Shown: positions 13,641 to 26,620, counted from the first letter of the stretch. The stretch is DNA of 64,000 nt from Monomorium pharaonis (GCF_013373865.1 NC_050473.1:8443710-8507709), one strand, 5' to 3'. Notes: generated by a model not told the origin, from the sequence alone. Program-made: numbers and translations.

Positions 13641-16600
13641 CGCGTCCGGAACTATATGTAAACTGCGTTAAAATAAATTAATCTGTCGATATTCGATTAG
13701 CACTACACGTCTAGCCCTCAAAATTCAAGTTTTTGGGGAAAAATAATTGTTAAAAAAATGTTTCTATTAATTATAACACCTTATCTCTATACAAAATTAT
13801 TGTACGCGTCCGGAACTATATGAAAACTGCGTTAAAATAAATTAATCTGTCGATATTCCATTAGCACTTGACGTGTAGCCTTAGAAATTCAAGTTTTTCG
13901 GGAAAAATAATTGTTTAAAAAATGTTCTAATTAATTATATCACCTGAACTTTATAGAAACATATTGTACGCGTCCCGAACTATATGAGAATTACGTTAAA
14001 ATAAATAGATCTGTCGATATTCGATTAGCACTTGACGTGTAGCCTTAGAAATTCAAGTTTTTCGAGAAAAATAATTGTTTAAAAAATGTTCTAATTAATT
14101 ATATCACCTGAACTTTATAGAAACATATTGTACGCGTCCCGAACTATATGAGAATTACGTTAAAATAAATAGATCTGTCGATATTCGATTAGCACTTGAC
14201 GTGTAGCCTTAGAAATTCAAGTTTTTGGGGAAAAATAATTGTTAAAAAAATGTTTCTATTAATTATAACACCTTATCTCTATACAAAATTATTGTACGCG
14301 TCCGGAACTATATGAAAACTGCGTTAAAATAAATTAATCTGTCGATATTCCATTAGCACTTGACGTGTAGCCTTAGAAATTCAAGTTTTTCGGGAAAAAT
14401 AATTGTTTAAAAAATGTTCTAATTAATTATATCACCTGAACTTTATAGAAACATATTGTACGCGTCCCGAACTATATGAAAATTACGTTAAAATAAATAG
14501 ATCTGTCGATATTCGATTAGCACTTGACGTGTAGCCTTAGAAATTCAAGTTTTTCGGGAAAAATAATTGTTTAAAAAATGTTCTAATTAATTATATCACC
14601 TGAACTTTATAGAAACATATTGTACGCGTCCCGAACTATATGAGAATTGCGTTAAAATAAATAGATCTGTCGATATTCGATTAGCACTTGACGTGTAGCC
14701 TTAGAAATTCAAGTTTTTCGGGAAAAATAATTGTTTAAAAAATGTTCTAATTAATTATATCACCTGAACTTTATAGAAACATATTGTACGCGTCCCGAAC
14801 TATATGAGAATTACGTTAAAATAAATAGATCTGTCGATATTCGATTAGCACTACACGTCTAGCCCTCAAAATTCAAGTTTTTGGGGAAAAATAATTGTTT
14901 AAAAAATGTTTCTATTAATTATAACACCTTATCTCTATACAAAATTATTGTACGCGTCCGGAACTATATGAAAACTGCGTTAAAATAAATTAATCTGTCG
15001 ATATTCGATTAGCACTACACGTCTAGCCCTCAAAATTCAAGTTTTTGGGGAAAAATAATTGTTTAAAAAATGTTTCTATTAATTATAACACCTTATCTCT
15101 ATACAAAATTATTGTACGCGTCCGGAACTATATGAAAACTGCGTTAAAATAAATTAATCTGTCGATATTCCATTAGCACTTGACGTGTAGCCTTAGAAAT
15201 TCAAGTTTTTCGGGAAAAATAATTGTTTAAAAAATGTTCTAATTAATTATATCACCTGAACTTTATAGAAACATATTGTACGCGTCCCGAACTATATGAG
15301 AATTACGTTAAAATAAATAGATCTGTCGATATTCGATTAGCACTTGACGTGTAGCCTTAGAAATTCAAGTTTTTCGGGAAAAATAATTGTTTAAAAAATG
15401 TTCTAATTAATTATATTACCTGAACTTTATAGAAACATATTGTACGCGTCCCGAACTATATGAGAATTGCGTTAAAATAAATAGATCTGTCGATATTCGA
15501 TTAGCACTTGACGTGTAGCCTTAGAAATTCAAGTTTTTGGGGAAAAATAATTGTTTAAAAAATGTTGCTATTAATTATAACACCTTATCTCTATAGAAAA
15601 TTATTGTACGCGTCCGGAACTATATGAAAACTGCGTTAAAATAAATTAATTCGTCGATATTCGATTAGCACTACACGTCTAGCCCTCAAAATTCAAGTTT
15701 TTTGGGAAAAATAATTGTTTAACAAATGTTTTAATTAATTATAACACAGTAACTTTTTAGAAAACTATTGTACGCGTCCGGAACTATATAAAAACTGCGT
15801 TAAAATAAATTAATCTGTCGATATTCCATTAGCACTTGACGTGTAGCCTTAGAAATTCAAGTTTTTCGGGAAAAATAATTGTTTAAAAAATGTTCTAATT
15901 AATTATATCACCTGAACTTTATAGAAACATATTGTACGCGTCCCAAACTATATGAAAATTACGTTAAAATAAATAGATCTGTCGATATTCGATTAGCACT
16001 TGACGTGTAGCCTTAGAAATTCAAGTTTTTCGAGAAAAATAATTGTTTAAAAAATGTTCTAATTAATTATATCACCTGAACTTTATAGAAACATATTGTA
16101 CGCGTCCCGAACTATATGAGAATTACGTTAAAATACATAGATCTCTCGATATTCGATTAGCACTTGACGTGTAGCCTTAGAAATTCAAGTTTTTGGGGAA
16201 AAATAATTGTTAAAAAAATGTTTCTATTAATTATAACACCTTATCTCTATACAAAATTATTGTACGCGTCCGGAACTATATGAAAACTGCGTTAAAATAA
16301 ATTAATCTGTCGATATTCGATTAGCACTACATGTCTAGCCCTCAAAATTCAAGTTTTTGGGGAAAAATAATTGTTTAAAAAATGTTTCTATTAATTATAA
16401 CATTTTATCTCTATACAAAATTATTGTACGCGTCCGGAACTATATGAAAACTGCGTTAAAATAAATTAATCTGTCGATATTCCATTAGCACTTGACGTGT
16501 AGCCTTAGAAATTCAAGTTTTTCGGGAAAAATAATTGTTTAAAAAATGTTCTAATTAATTATATCACCTGAACTTTATAGAAACATATTGTACGCGTCCC

Positions 16601-16999
16601 GAACTATATGAGAATTACGTTAAAATAAATAGATCTGTCGATATTCGATTAGCACTTGACGTGTAGCCTTAGAAATTCAAGTTTTTCGGGAAAAATAATT
16701 GTTTAAAAAATGTTCTAATTAATTATATCACCTGAACTTTATAGAAACATATTGTACGCGTCCCGAACTATATGAGAATTGCGTTAAAATAAATAGATCT
16801 GTCGATATTCGATTAGCACTTGACGTGTAGCCTTAGAAATTCAAGTTTTTCGGGAAAAATAATTGTTTAAAAAATGTTCTAATTAATTATATCACCTGAA
16901 CTTTATAGAAACATATTGTACGCGTCCCGAACTATATGAGAATTACGTTAAAATAAATAGATCTGTCGATATTCGATTAGCACTTGACGTGTAGCTTTA

Positions 17000-17870
17000 G
17001 AAATTCAAGTTTTTCGGGCAGAATAATTGTTTAAAAAATGTTTTAATTAATTATAACACCGTAACTCTTTAAAAAACCATTGTACGCGTCCAGAACTATA
17101 TGAAAACTGCGTTGAAATAGATAGCATTGTCGATATTGGATTTGCATTTCACGTCTAGCCCAAAAATTCAAGTTTTTCGGGCAAAATAATTGTTTAAAAA
17201 ATGTTCTAATTAATTATATCACCTGAATTTTATAGATACATATTGTACGCGTCCCAAACTATATGAGAATTACGTTCAAATAAATATATCTGTCGATATT
17301 CGATTAGCACCTTACGTCCAGCCTTAAAAATTCATGTTTTTCGGGCAAAATAATTGTTAAAAAAATGTTTTAATTAATTATATTCCCGGAACTCTTTAGA
17401 AACTTATTTTATGCGTCCGGAACGATATATGAATTGCGTTAAAATAAATAGAACTGTCGATATTTGAACAGCATCTCACCTTTAGCCCTCAAAAGTCATG
17501 TTTTTCGGCAAAATAATTGTTTAAAAAATGTTTTAATTAATTATATCACTGGAACTCTTTAGAAAATTATTGGACGCGTCCGGAACTATATAAAAACTGC
17601 GTTAAAATAAATAAATCTGATCATATTCAATTAGCTCTTCACGTCCTGCCTTCAAATTCAAGTTTTCCGGGCAAAATAATTTTTTTAAAAATGTTCTTAT
17701 TAATTATAACACCATAACTTTTTTAAAAACTATTGTACGCGTCCGTATCTATATGGGAACTGCGTTAAAAAAAACAGAACTGTCAATATTCAATCAGTAT
17801 CTCATGTCTAGACCTATAAATATAAGTTTCCCATCTAGATAGTTGTTGAAAAATACTTTTAAAATTTTTA
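17000..17870. repeat. Degenerate right edge of the satellite array
   Basis: From about 17000 each monomer departs further from the consensus, with changes such as CGTCCAGAAC, TTATGCGTCCGG, ATTGGACGCGTCC and CGTCCGTATC. The unit can be followed to about 17870. Faint similarity (TTAATTTAATCATCAGAACTATTG near 17975, GGAACTATTG near 18140) may be still older monomers. Confidence 0.8.
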
Positions 17871-18640
17871 AATTAATTAATTTTGTCTATCTGAGATGCC
17901 AGTTGCACCAAATCCACGTGCGCAGACGTACACGCATATATACGTATGTTTTGTAACAAAAAATTATTTTTTCATTAATTTAATCATCAGAACTATTGAT
18001 AGAACGTCTCTAAATAATAGGACTCTATAGATTTAGTCTTCTCTGTGGTCGTATATTCAAAATACGGTGAGATGCTATTATGTGATTTTGGAAGTTAGCA
18101 TCTCATTTATAAAATTTTAATTAAAATAGATAATTCAACGGAACTATTGTTGATACCTATCAAGAACTGTAGAACTATGCTGGATGCAAGTAATTCTGCA
18201 GTATTTTTATGAGATGTTAAACTTTGAAATGCTAACTTCACACACGTTTAATCGGCATCGCGGAAAAGCGACAACAATACTTCGAGAGATGCGAGTATCG
18301 ATGCCATGCCCTTTTTTAGAAAGGATTTTTACTTCTCTCTCTCTCTCTCTCTCTTCCTCTCGTATATTTTTTATTTGGCTCTTTTTTCTTTTTCCCTGAT
18401 TTTTTGTAATTATTTCAATCAACTATCAAAAGTGACAGTTTGACAGCTGAAAATGACACGAAGTAGTTTGACAGCTGGAAATGACACGAAGTGAAGAAAG
18501 TCACAACGCACTTAACAACGAGATAGCGAGACAGCCAATCAGCATCTCGGAAAAGCGGCAACAATAAATTCGATTTGATTTAACATCTCCTTTTTTAGAT
18601 AGGATTTATACTGACGTCTACGTATACGTCATCTCGCACC
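17871..18640. other. Satellite flank with two diverged copies of a module
   Basis: The segment CGGCATCGCGGAAAAGCGAC at about 18254 and its downstream CCTTTTTTAGAAAGGATTT reappear as CAGCATCTCGGAAAAGCGGC at about 18540 and CCTTTTTTAGATAGGATTT near 18590. The offset is about 285 bp. A CT microsatellite (18334-18355) interrupts the first copy. GAAGTTAGCATCTCATTT (about 18090) and its reverse relative AAATGCTAACTTC (about 18227) form a loose inverted pair. No gene is seen. Confidence 0.55.
18438..18493. repeat. 28-bp direct tandem duplication
   Basis: GTTTGACAGCTGAAAATGAC plus ACGAAGTA at 18438-18465 is repeated with two base changes at 18466-18493. Each copy contains the CAGCTG E-box sequence. 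Confidence 0.85.
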
Positions 18641-18811
18641 CGACAGGACATCATAGCGCGGGCGGAAATGTGGAGAATGAGAAATAAGCTTGGCAGTATG
18701 TAATTAGGAGTGTCGTCGCGCGCTATTGAGATTGAAAGCGAGTCAGTTTGATTTCAGACTTTGTGCTTCCATACGCATATTTTAATAAAATAATTCGATA
18801 GACTGAAGAAG
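18641..18811 (+). other. Possible untranslated first exon or promoter-like island
   Basis: A GC-richer stretch (GCGCGGGCGG near 18656) leads to TCAGTTTGATTTCAG near 18744, which resembles an arthropod initiator. GACTGAAGAAG then precedes GTATGA near 18811, a fair splice donor. No start codon opens a long frame here. The partner exon, if any, was not identified, so this is a weak call. Confidence 0.2.
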
Positions 18812-20830
18812 GTATGACATTTTTATTAAATTCAACGTTGATAGTAATGCTTGAATTGTGTATTAAATAATTAAGGGATAACTAAAAAGAAAAGACGTAT
18901 TATTAATTAAAATTAATTAATTCAAGAATAATTATATGTATATAAATATGTATGTGTATTTTATATTCATTTATTACACATAAAATGCGTGTTTATTTTC
19001 TTATAAAAATTCATGTAAATTCAAGTAAGTTCATATAATAAAGTGATATATAAATAATATGTACGTAATGCATATACCTAGAGGAGAGAGAAATGTAATA
19101 TCGTGATTAAAAAATTAATTATTCATTTACAAGTAAACGTTGATAAAAGTTAAAAATAAGAAAAATATAAGAAAATCACTTTTAATAATCTAGCTAGATA
19201 AAGATTGTAACGCGCGCGCGCGCGTGTCTTACATTAATGAGTGAGTTACATTGATATAACGTACCGTAAAGCACTCTCTAACTATATGCTGAAAATTTAA
19301 GCATGTCGGGCTTTACTACGTAATAAAAGGCTTAAACCTTATAAGTGTACGGAGAGAAAGTAAGGTCTCAGAAAGCTAATCCGGTAAAGCCAATGCTAAG
19401 AAACTTAACTTTGAGATCTCTCTGCTTTATTCGTTCCTGAAAAAGATAATTCGCGACCCTCTTGCCTTTGTATTATAAATTTTTCTGTACCAGTATTGCA
19501 TTATATTTCTTGTCTCCGGATGTTGATACAAATATAATTAAGATGCATTAAGGAAGCTTTCATTACACAAATAAAAGAAGAGAAATATAGGTACTATAGA
19601 AAATTCTATGCCAGCTTGGCACTTCCGTTTTCATTAAGCTGTAACCAAACCTTCGCAAAACAACTCTTCCCCTCGCTACGTTAAACGTACGACAAAATTC
19701 TCAAAAGTATCTTGCAAGTACCACTTGGACGCCGGCAAAATAAAATATGCTTACTAAAAGCTGCTGTTGAAATTCGCGGGGTAATTTCATCAGAGTTCAT
19801 AAGCGTCATTAAAGTTTACGCTTTAACTTTAAAGTGCAGTAAACATCGTGTACCGGCATCCTCGCGAAAAGCGCCGACCTTAATCGATACACGCCGGCGC
19901 GGCGCGGCGTCGTCGTCGTCGTCGTCGACGTCGTCGTTCCGGATCGACAAACCACCGTCCCCTTGGGCGTTTTTTTCCGTCCTTTCCGCTGCATCCGATC
20001 GTCGCAAAGCGACGACCGAGCTTGCTCAAAGGAACCCGGAGAACCATTAAACGATGCAAAGGGGCGACAATGGCCGTGCCGGGACGACAAAGGCGATCGT
20101 ACGCGTTCTTCCTCCATCATGCTCTTCACTAGGTCTTCTTAGTTTTTTTTTTTCCGAAGCGACAGTAATGAGAACATGCGAGATGCGAGAATTTACTTTT
20201 CGATAGAGAAAGGGAGTCCAGATATTTCTTTCAAAAAGATTAATTATTGAAATTATTTAATTCTTGTAGCCAATAAGGTTGACGTTACGACTAATAATTT
20301 TATATACGAGATATTTTATTATAATTTATTTATCTATTTTCTTTCAATAACATTTTAATAAATAAAATATTAAATAAATATTTTTTATATTAACTTTTTT
20401 AATATATATAATATAATAAAATTTAAAACAATAAATATACTAATTTATAGAAGAAATATTAATATAAATGTAATAATTCTTTATTCAACGCGTTTTTGTA
20501 ATCCAGTATTATTAATCCAGTAATAAAATATTCAAAATAAATTCTAAAATATGAAAGAAAAAAAATTCTCTCAATTGTTGATAGTTTTATAGTAAAATTA
20601 TGTATAGAAAATAGCAAAGACTTTCTGTACAGGTTATAAACTAAATACAAATTATCTGATGTATAATACGATTAATATTCACATTATACTCAACCACAGA
20701 TAAAATTTAATTTAAAATTTATATGACGAAATGAATTATATTTTGCCATTACATATGAAAATGGTAAAGCTTTTAATTGTAAAGAGACAAAGTCAATAAT
20801 AATATATCGCTCATTCTCTATCTTATTGTT
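18812..20830. other. Gene-free stretch with CG and CGT microsatellites
   Basis: 18812-19700 is AT-rich with a (CG)n run at 19211-19224. 19700-20130 is a GC-rich island with a (GTC)n run at about 19908-19937, where open frames on both strands are compositional. 20130-20830 is AT-rich. No gene is recognised. Confidence 0.5.
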
Positions 20831-21340
20831 CTCCTATTCTTTTTTCCTTTCTTCCCCCTTTCTTCGAATCTTCCTGTCACAGTTAAACCGAGGGGCAGAG
20901 AAGGAAGTAGGAGGACCCACGAGGAACTCACTGACCGGCTCGCCGGCAGCGAGAGGGTGAGTATCAATTACACGGGTACCTCCGTTAGAGTTTTCCGGAA
21001 ATTCGCGTAGTAAGTCAAGTCCGGGGACACTGAAACTCCGGTGAGCGAACAATGCCGGCAGGCCGCGGGAGCTCTCGCATTTGCATATGAATTGGCGGGC
21101 TCCCTGCAGGTCGGCGACGACGCCGGCCCTGGCCTCCGGGTACCTCCGACCGCCTCTATCGCCTACCACTGTCGACCGACAAAGGTGGACGCATACGGCC
21201 AGGTGGTTAACAGCTCGGCTGGCTAGATAGTTCGAATTACCCTGAGGACGTTGGGTTGATGATTGGATACCAGCTCGACTCTCAATAACGTCTGCTCGAG
21301 CATCGCGATAGCACACTTATCAACGATGCAGCTGAGAAGA
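20831..21340. other. GC-rich island, possible regulatory DNA or untranslated exon
   Basis: The island contains a strong splice-donor match, GAGAGG followed by GTGAGT, near 20953 on the + strand, and an octamer-like ATTTGCATATGAATTGG near 21078. A 160-codon frame on the minus strand and shorter ones on the + strand have no recognisable domain. I cannot say whether it is transcribed. Confidence 0.3.
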
Positions 21341-24300
21341 CTTATACTTGACTTAGCACAACTTATATAGAACACTTATCCAATTACAACTTAGAAGAAT
21401 CATATAAAACCCGGTACAAAGTGACAAAACCTTCGCTCGAAAATTTATAAGTATGTGCCTCTTAATTTTTTAAATTCTACCTATTCAAATCTCTTTACAC
21501 GGTTCTTTTAATGAATCTATCTTTTGTGCGAAACAGCATTTCTACAAACAGAGAGACGAAAGGAGAGGCTTAAGTTCCCGTTGTTTCTTTTTCTTGAAGG
21601 ACTGATGTTAAGCAAGGTAATAGTAATGCTCTCACGCCGCGACTGGCGGAGGAGAGACCGCGTATTACATCTCTGCTCGGTACGCGTAACTATTACAACG
21701 TCTTTAAATTACGCGCGGTTAATTAAAGCGCAATTACGATTCGGTCCCTAGAGAGAGCCGTCATGAAATTACATCCTGCGCGAGCGCTCCCTCTTTCGGC
21801 TGGGCGAATTCCTCCAAGGGCAAAAAGCCCCGGAGGTTTGCTTGGGCCGCGCGGCGCGCGGGTACCGGGATGTTTGCGATTTTGCGAGCGTAAACCAATT
21901 ACGCGTTGCGGAGACGTGGACCTCAGGAGTAATTCGCCCACGCGGGTTCCGATCGATTCGTACCGACGTATGTACGTATGCCGAGTGAGACTGATATTGC
22001 CCCGCGATTAATTACAGCAACGCGAAACTCGATAAACATTTCTTCGTTCGAAACAATGCGTTCTGCCGATCGGTATGATTGTGTTCGCCAACGTGAAGCA
22101 CTACGGGATTAAACATATTGAAACAGATCAATCATTTAAGTAGTTATACTTCTTGTTGACAAATCAACGTATTATCGAGATTGTGATTGGATTTCTATTA
22201 TATGTTAAAACTGATTATTCTAAAGTTTCCCGAACTTATGTGAATCGTGAATTATTTTTTAAAACGGCAAATATCTACGACTCCTGCATAAAAAACGAGA
22301 GAAGGGAAGAGAGAGACAGAGAGAGAGAGAATAAGAGAGAGAGAATAAGAGAGAGAGAGTAAATTGATTATTTATATCACTTTAGTTATATCATTTTACT
22401 CTTACTATTTTTCTATTTTTTATTGAATATATAATTTTATAAATTTATTTATTAAATATATAATTTAAGGTATAAAAGTGTAAAGAATGATGCACTTATT
22501 TCCTATTCTTATTGATAACAGCTTTCACGTTGACAGTGCAGATCATTTTCGTGTATAAGGAATTTAATAAATAGTTATAATATTTTAAATCTTTGTTTTG
22601 ATTTCTATTATTTATAATCTTAATGCAAAAATGTATACAAGCCCAATAGAGCATAATAAAGAGTAAAAGATTCTTTTTCCTTAATAAATATGTTTGTCGA
22701 CGAATTAGCCGGAACTTCCTCCCGCTTTAATCACTCACTACCGGCACTAAATTCGTTCATCTCGCGTAATTTACCAAACGGAGAGATCGGCGAACAGTGG
22801 AATACGAGCGCTCCTGGAATGTACGGCGTACGTAGAAGTCAGAGGGAAATTAGTTTCATTCTTGCAGCTACTTGTTTAAAAGGAATCCTAATTGCTCCCT
22901 CGTGTAACCGATCTCCAAACGCACGGAACTTGCGGCACGAATCTTGAATGTGGACGCGCATACGTATATGCAGGGTGTAATTTTGCTAACTGCGGTCAAG
23001 AGTAGAAATTCTCATAGATGAATATATGATTACCTTGAATCGCGGATATTTAAGCATACGTATCTTGTTGGGGGTTTTTTTTTTTACCATTCGTCGAGAG
23101 GAGCGTACATCATGTTGTGCCTTACAAGTGATACGTAACTGTACCGGGGGACGTTGCATCGCGGACGATCCAATGGGAACTTCGTCATTCATTATTCCGG
23201 CACGGTTGTATAATGCCTGAGAAATCCTGACAGTTATTACAGCGGCGTCGCAGGGATTTCTCCCTCGTCCCGCCGGATTTCGAGATTCAGCGAATTACGG
23301 CAGCGGAATGGATTTACAATGTTTAATTTACTACTCGGGCTGGGCGGGATTAAAGGCGCCGGTGGAAAATTATTGGCGCATAAAACGGACGGGATGATGT
23401 GGCATTGGTACCCGCGGTTTCGTTACTCATTAAAATGGAATTGTCGAATAGTCAAGCGCTAAGAAAGTAGAAAGCTTTCTACAAAATAGGAAAAAAAATT
23501 AAATGCGTGAATCTCCTAGGTGCTCCAAACCAAAACCATGAGACGGAGTAGTGGTAAAGAAATTTATTAAGCTCTGCACGTTTAATTTAAGCATACATGC
23601 ACATATGTTGCAGACATTTCATATTTTGTGTCAAAATATGTCAGAATACAAAATATCTCGTAAATCATTCAATTTTTCGGTTATTGTGGAATTTTTTTAT
23701 ACAAAATACTTTCAGAAATAAATTTATATAAAAAATAGGATAAAGAGAGAGAAAGAGAGAGAAAAAGAGTTGCTCCCCAAATGCATACTTAAGTTTTATT
23801 TAACAAAATCGATTTAATGTTTATATTATAATTGCAAATACGTATATTACAATGAATATAAAATATTCTACAATAAACGTTTTTTTACAAAATCATAAAA
23901 ATTCAGTATAAAATTGCATGTGATTACATTATCAGCTAAAAATTGATCAAAAATGAATACCAGTTGTACCTGATTTTTAAAAATTTTTTTTTTTTTTAAG
24001 TATTGTTAGCACGCACAAAAACAAGATGTAAATTTTTGTCTATATTACCATTTCTCATTTATTTCATACTTTCGTCATTTAATATTGTTTATATTACAAA
24101 TAAAAATATAAAATATTAATAAGATACGTTCAGCAACTCTCCTCTTATATATTTTTTCATATCTTAAAAAAGATTAGATTACAAAGCATAATAAATTTCT
24201 CGGCTTGTCCCCCGAATGTGCTGCATTTGCATGCCTTGATTCTTATTCCATTCCTTACTGATGTATTCAAGCTCGCGAGGTCGCGATGGCGTTAAAAGCG

Positions 24301-25789
24301 CAAGTAATAAATAAAGTCGCAAAGTGTAAATTAAAACAATTACGACGCTCTTATCTACTGCACGTAAGTAAATCATAAATTCAATCCGCGCTGGCTGACA
24401 AAAGAAAATGCAAATTTTGCTCCGGGAATGCTTGCAGTGGCACCTTGCAGTTTGTCGATCAATCATGCACTTGCCACCGTATGCCCCACCCCCTATGCGC
24501 GTTACTCTTTCGAAAGTAATTAATATAAGAAACACAGAGGCGGGAGAGATAACGCGAGCGGCAAACGAGCCGCAATTAGGGCGGGCCGATGTGAATCGGG
24601 ATAACGGCTGCCGCTCGTCTCGCTCAGACATTCGGATAGGAGCCGGGAGACGTCAATGTCTCTCGTTCGTCCTCGCTATCGGGGTATTAGCGCTTCGCCG
24701 TCGAACCGCACTGAGAATGCTGTTTACAACGGACGGGTATAATCCCGCGACGGGTATCCCCCTAAACCTACATTAACTTTAGCGCCGCCGTGAAAACCAA
24801 TTAACCCGAGACGGGCCCGGCGTGACCCCGGCCGTGCCATCAGGCCGTAATCGAGACACTTGGAAAATTAGCAATGTCCCGGAAAATGCCCCTGGTCATT
24901 AGCGAAGGCGTCTCGCTGCAGACACTTGTGTGGCCGTGTTGCGGTCTACTCGGCGTGGCAAACTTTCCGAGGGAAACGGCACACCGGGAGGTGTGCGCGC
25001 TTACACGGAAATCTTCGTCGAGTCCCTACCTTCGAGATTCCGTTCTCACGCGGAACTCAAATCTTTCCCCTTTACTCAAGCTGAAACGCAAATTTTCAGG
25101 TGAAACCTATAATTGACACTCCTCGACTGGCCGAATAGGCGAATGACGACGAGCCTTAAGAGATTTTAATTTGATAATACAGGCAATTAGACAATTCATT
25201 TGCGATTCATTTGCGCGCATAAAATTTCTATGAAGATTAAAAGAGGGGAAGAATTTCGCTGACCTTTCTCATGGTAATGCACCACGCCCGCAGCTTTCGT
25301 TAACGCGGCGAGCAGCGAGAGCCGTCGCAAAATATGCAAACATTCTAGTTACGAAACACGCAGGCAATTTGCGCGAAGCTTTTGATTCGCGCGCGAAGGG
25401 GGGGTTATTCACCTCTGACGAGGCTGACGGCGTCTTTCCATGGCATTTCCATCGAATTTCGCGTTTCCAAGCATCCGCACCCGCACCCGCGTACAGGTCG
25501 CGGCGCACTCTTTTTTTCTTCTCTTCTCCCCCGCGCGCCGCCCTCCCCCTTTGCGATTCGCTCTCGTTCGGAGTCCCGGAGCACTTCTATCTCCGCGCAA
25601 TTACGCGAAAACTTTTGAGCGAATATTCGCCGGCAGCTCTGCGGCGCACGAGGATGCTTCAGTTGTTTTAGGATTCCGGGCTGCGAGAATAAGGGTCAAG
25701 GGGGTATCCCGGGCCGCGTCGCATCGCGTTACGCCGTCTTATGGCCGATGTTGAGGCAAGATTCTGATCCATAAACCGGAAGAAGCAGC

Positions 25790-25827
<38 letters not shown>

Positions 25828-26121
25828 GGGGGAGGGGTGAGGGACTGCTGGCGAGGAGAACGGCTCGAAATTCGTGGACAAACAGAACTATTCGTCTTTC
25901 TCTGGGCGGAACAATTTCCTTGGAATTTATCCCGGAGACACTCGACCGTAGTTACAATGCGCGGAATAGTTATACGATGTCTTGGCGCGTGCGCGACCGC
26001 GGATAAAAGGAGGCATCTCGGTGTTGCGTTATGCGGACGACGAGCGTAACGTTGATCTCCGGGATTTACTCCCGGGGAGTAGTTCTTTTTTTTTACGGCC
26101 CCGCGCACACCACCCATCCAA
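21341..26121. other. Gene-free stretch of alternating GC-rich islands and AT-rich DNA
   Basis: GC-rich islands at about 21600-22000, 22690-23420, 24420-25110 and 25270-26120 alternate with AT-rich DNA. The islands hold many TAATTA and ATTAAT homeodomain-type motifs and short open frames on both strands. No spliced protein could be assembled. GA microsatellites occur at about 22297-22359, 23743-23769 and 25792-25836. The pattern fits long intronic or intergenic regulatory DNA, which is inference. Confidence 0.45.
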
Positions 26122-26620
26122 CATCGCCGCGAATTCATCAGACACGCGCATGAAAATCCGATTTATGAAAATGTAATTTAAAAAAACATTTGGTTAAAAT
26201 ATGTTAGTACTTTCTGTCGTCAAAGCATTTTGTAAAACATTTGATATGCGTCGTAATTAGTTTAAAGTATCGGATGAATTCGCGCCCAGCATTAACGCAA
26301 ATTCACCAGACATGCATGTGAAATTTTATTTATAAAAATTAGATAGTTGAGAATATTCGTACTTTATATAATCAAATATTTTCTAAAATGTTTAACATCC
26401 ATCATAATACATGATAATTAATCTAAAATGTCTGATAAAATCGCATTATTTACCGTACATCAACGCAAATAAATTCGGTTTATAAAAATGCTATTTATAA
26501 AAATTAGCTAGTTAAAACGTATTAGCACTTCCTAATTGAAGTATTTTTTTAAACATTTAATATGCATCATAATTATTAAAATAATTGTGAGGAGTTTTAC
26601 ATGCATTTCAAGAGGCATTA
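26122..26620. repeat. Diverged tandem repeat, three copies of about 168 bp
   Basis: Copies begin near 26122, 26291 and 26459. Shared landmarks in order are CATYRMCGCRAAT, TTTATRAAAATK, a TTAGMTAGTT-like or GGTTAAAAT stretch, TTAGTACTT/TCGTACTT/TTAGCACTT, AAATRTTT, an AACATYYRATATGC-type stretch, and CATAATTA/CGTAATTA. The copies differ at roughly a quarter of positions by eye. The sequence is not that of the large satellite although the period is similar. Confidence 0.65.

Larger units (their letters stand above)
7380..17870. repeat. Satellite DNA array: about 64 tandem copies of a 164-bp AT-rich monomer
   Basis: The landmark ATTGTACGCGTCCGGAACTA recurs with spacing of 164-165 bp: 7400, 7564, 7729, 7894, 8058, 8222 and onward without a break. 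A monomer consists of ATTGTACGCGTCC, a GCGTTAAAATAAAT stretch, GTCGATATTCGATTAGCACT, a CGTCTAGCC or CGTGTAGCC segment, AATTCAAGTTTTT, AAATAATTGTTTAA, and TTAATTATA. At least three variant classes exist: the ACACCTTATCTCTATA class, the ACACARTAACTTTTTAG class, and the TTGACGTGTAGCC/CACCTGAACTTTATAG class. All frames hold stops, so it is non-coding. The array has sub-blocks with longer periods (listed separately). The length and homogeneity fit pericentromeric or other heterochromatic satellite, but chromosomal position cannot be told from this window. Confidence 0.97.

Noticed and set aside
7380..17870. CRISPR-like array of regularly spaced repeats
   Set aside because: The whole 164-bp unit repeats, including what would be spacers, and it lies in an insect genome. 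It is satellite DNA.
20834..21316. 160-codon minus-strand frame
   Set aside because: The GC-rich island leaves both strands open. The residue sequence is Arg-, Ser- and Gly-rich without a domain.
25668..26138. 156-codon minus-strand frame
   Set aside because: It runs through a GA microsatellite (a poly Ser-Leu stretch) and matches nothing known to me.
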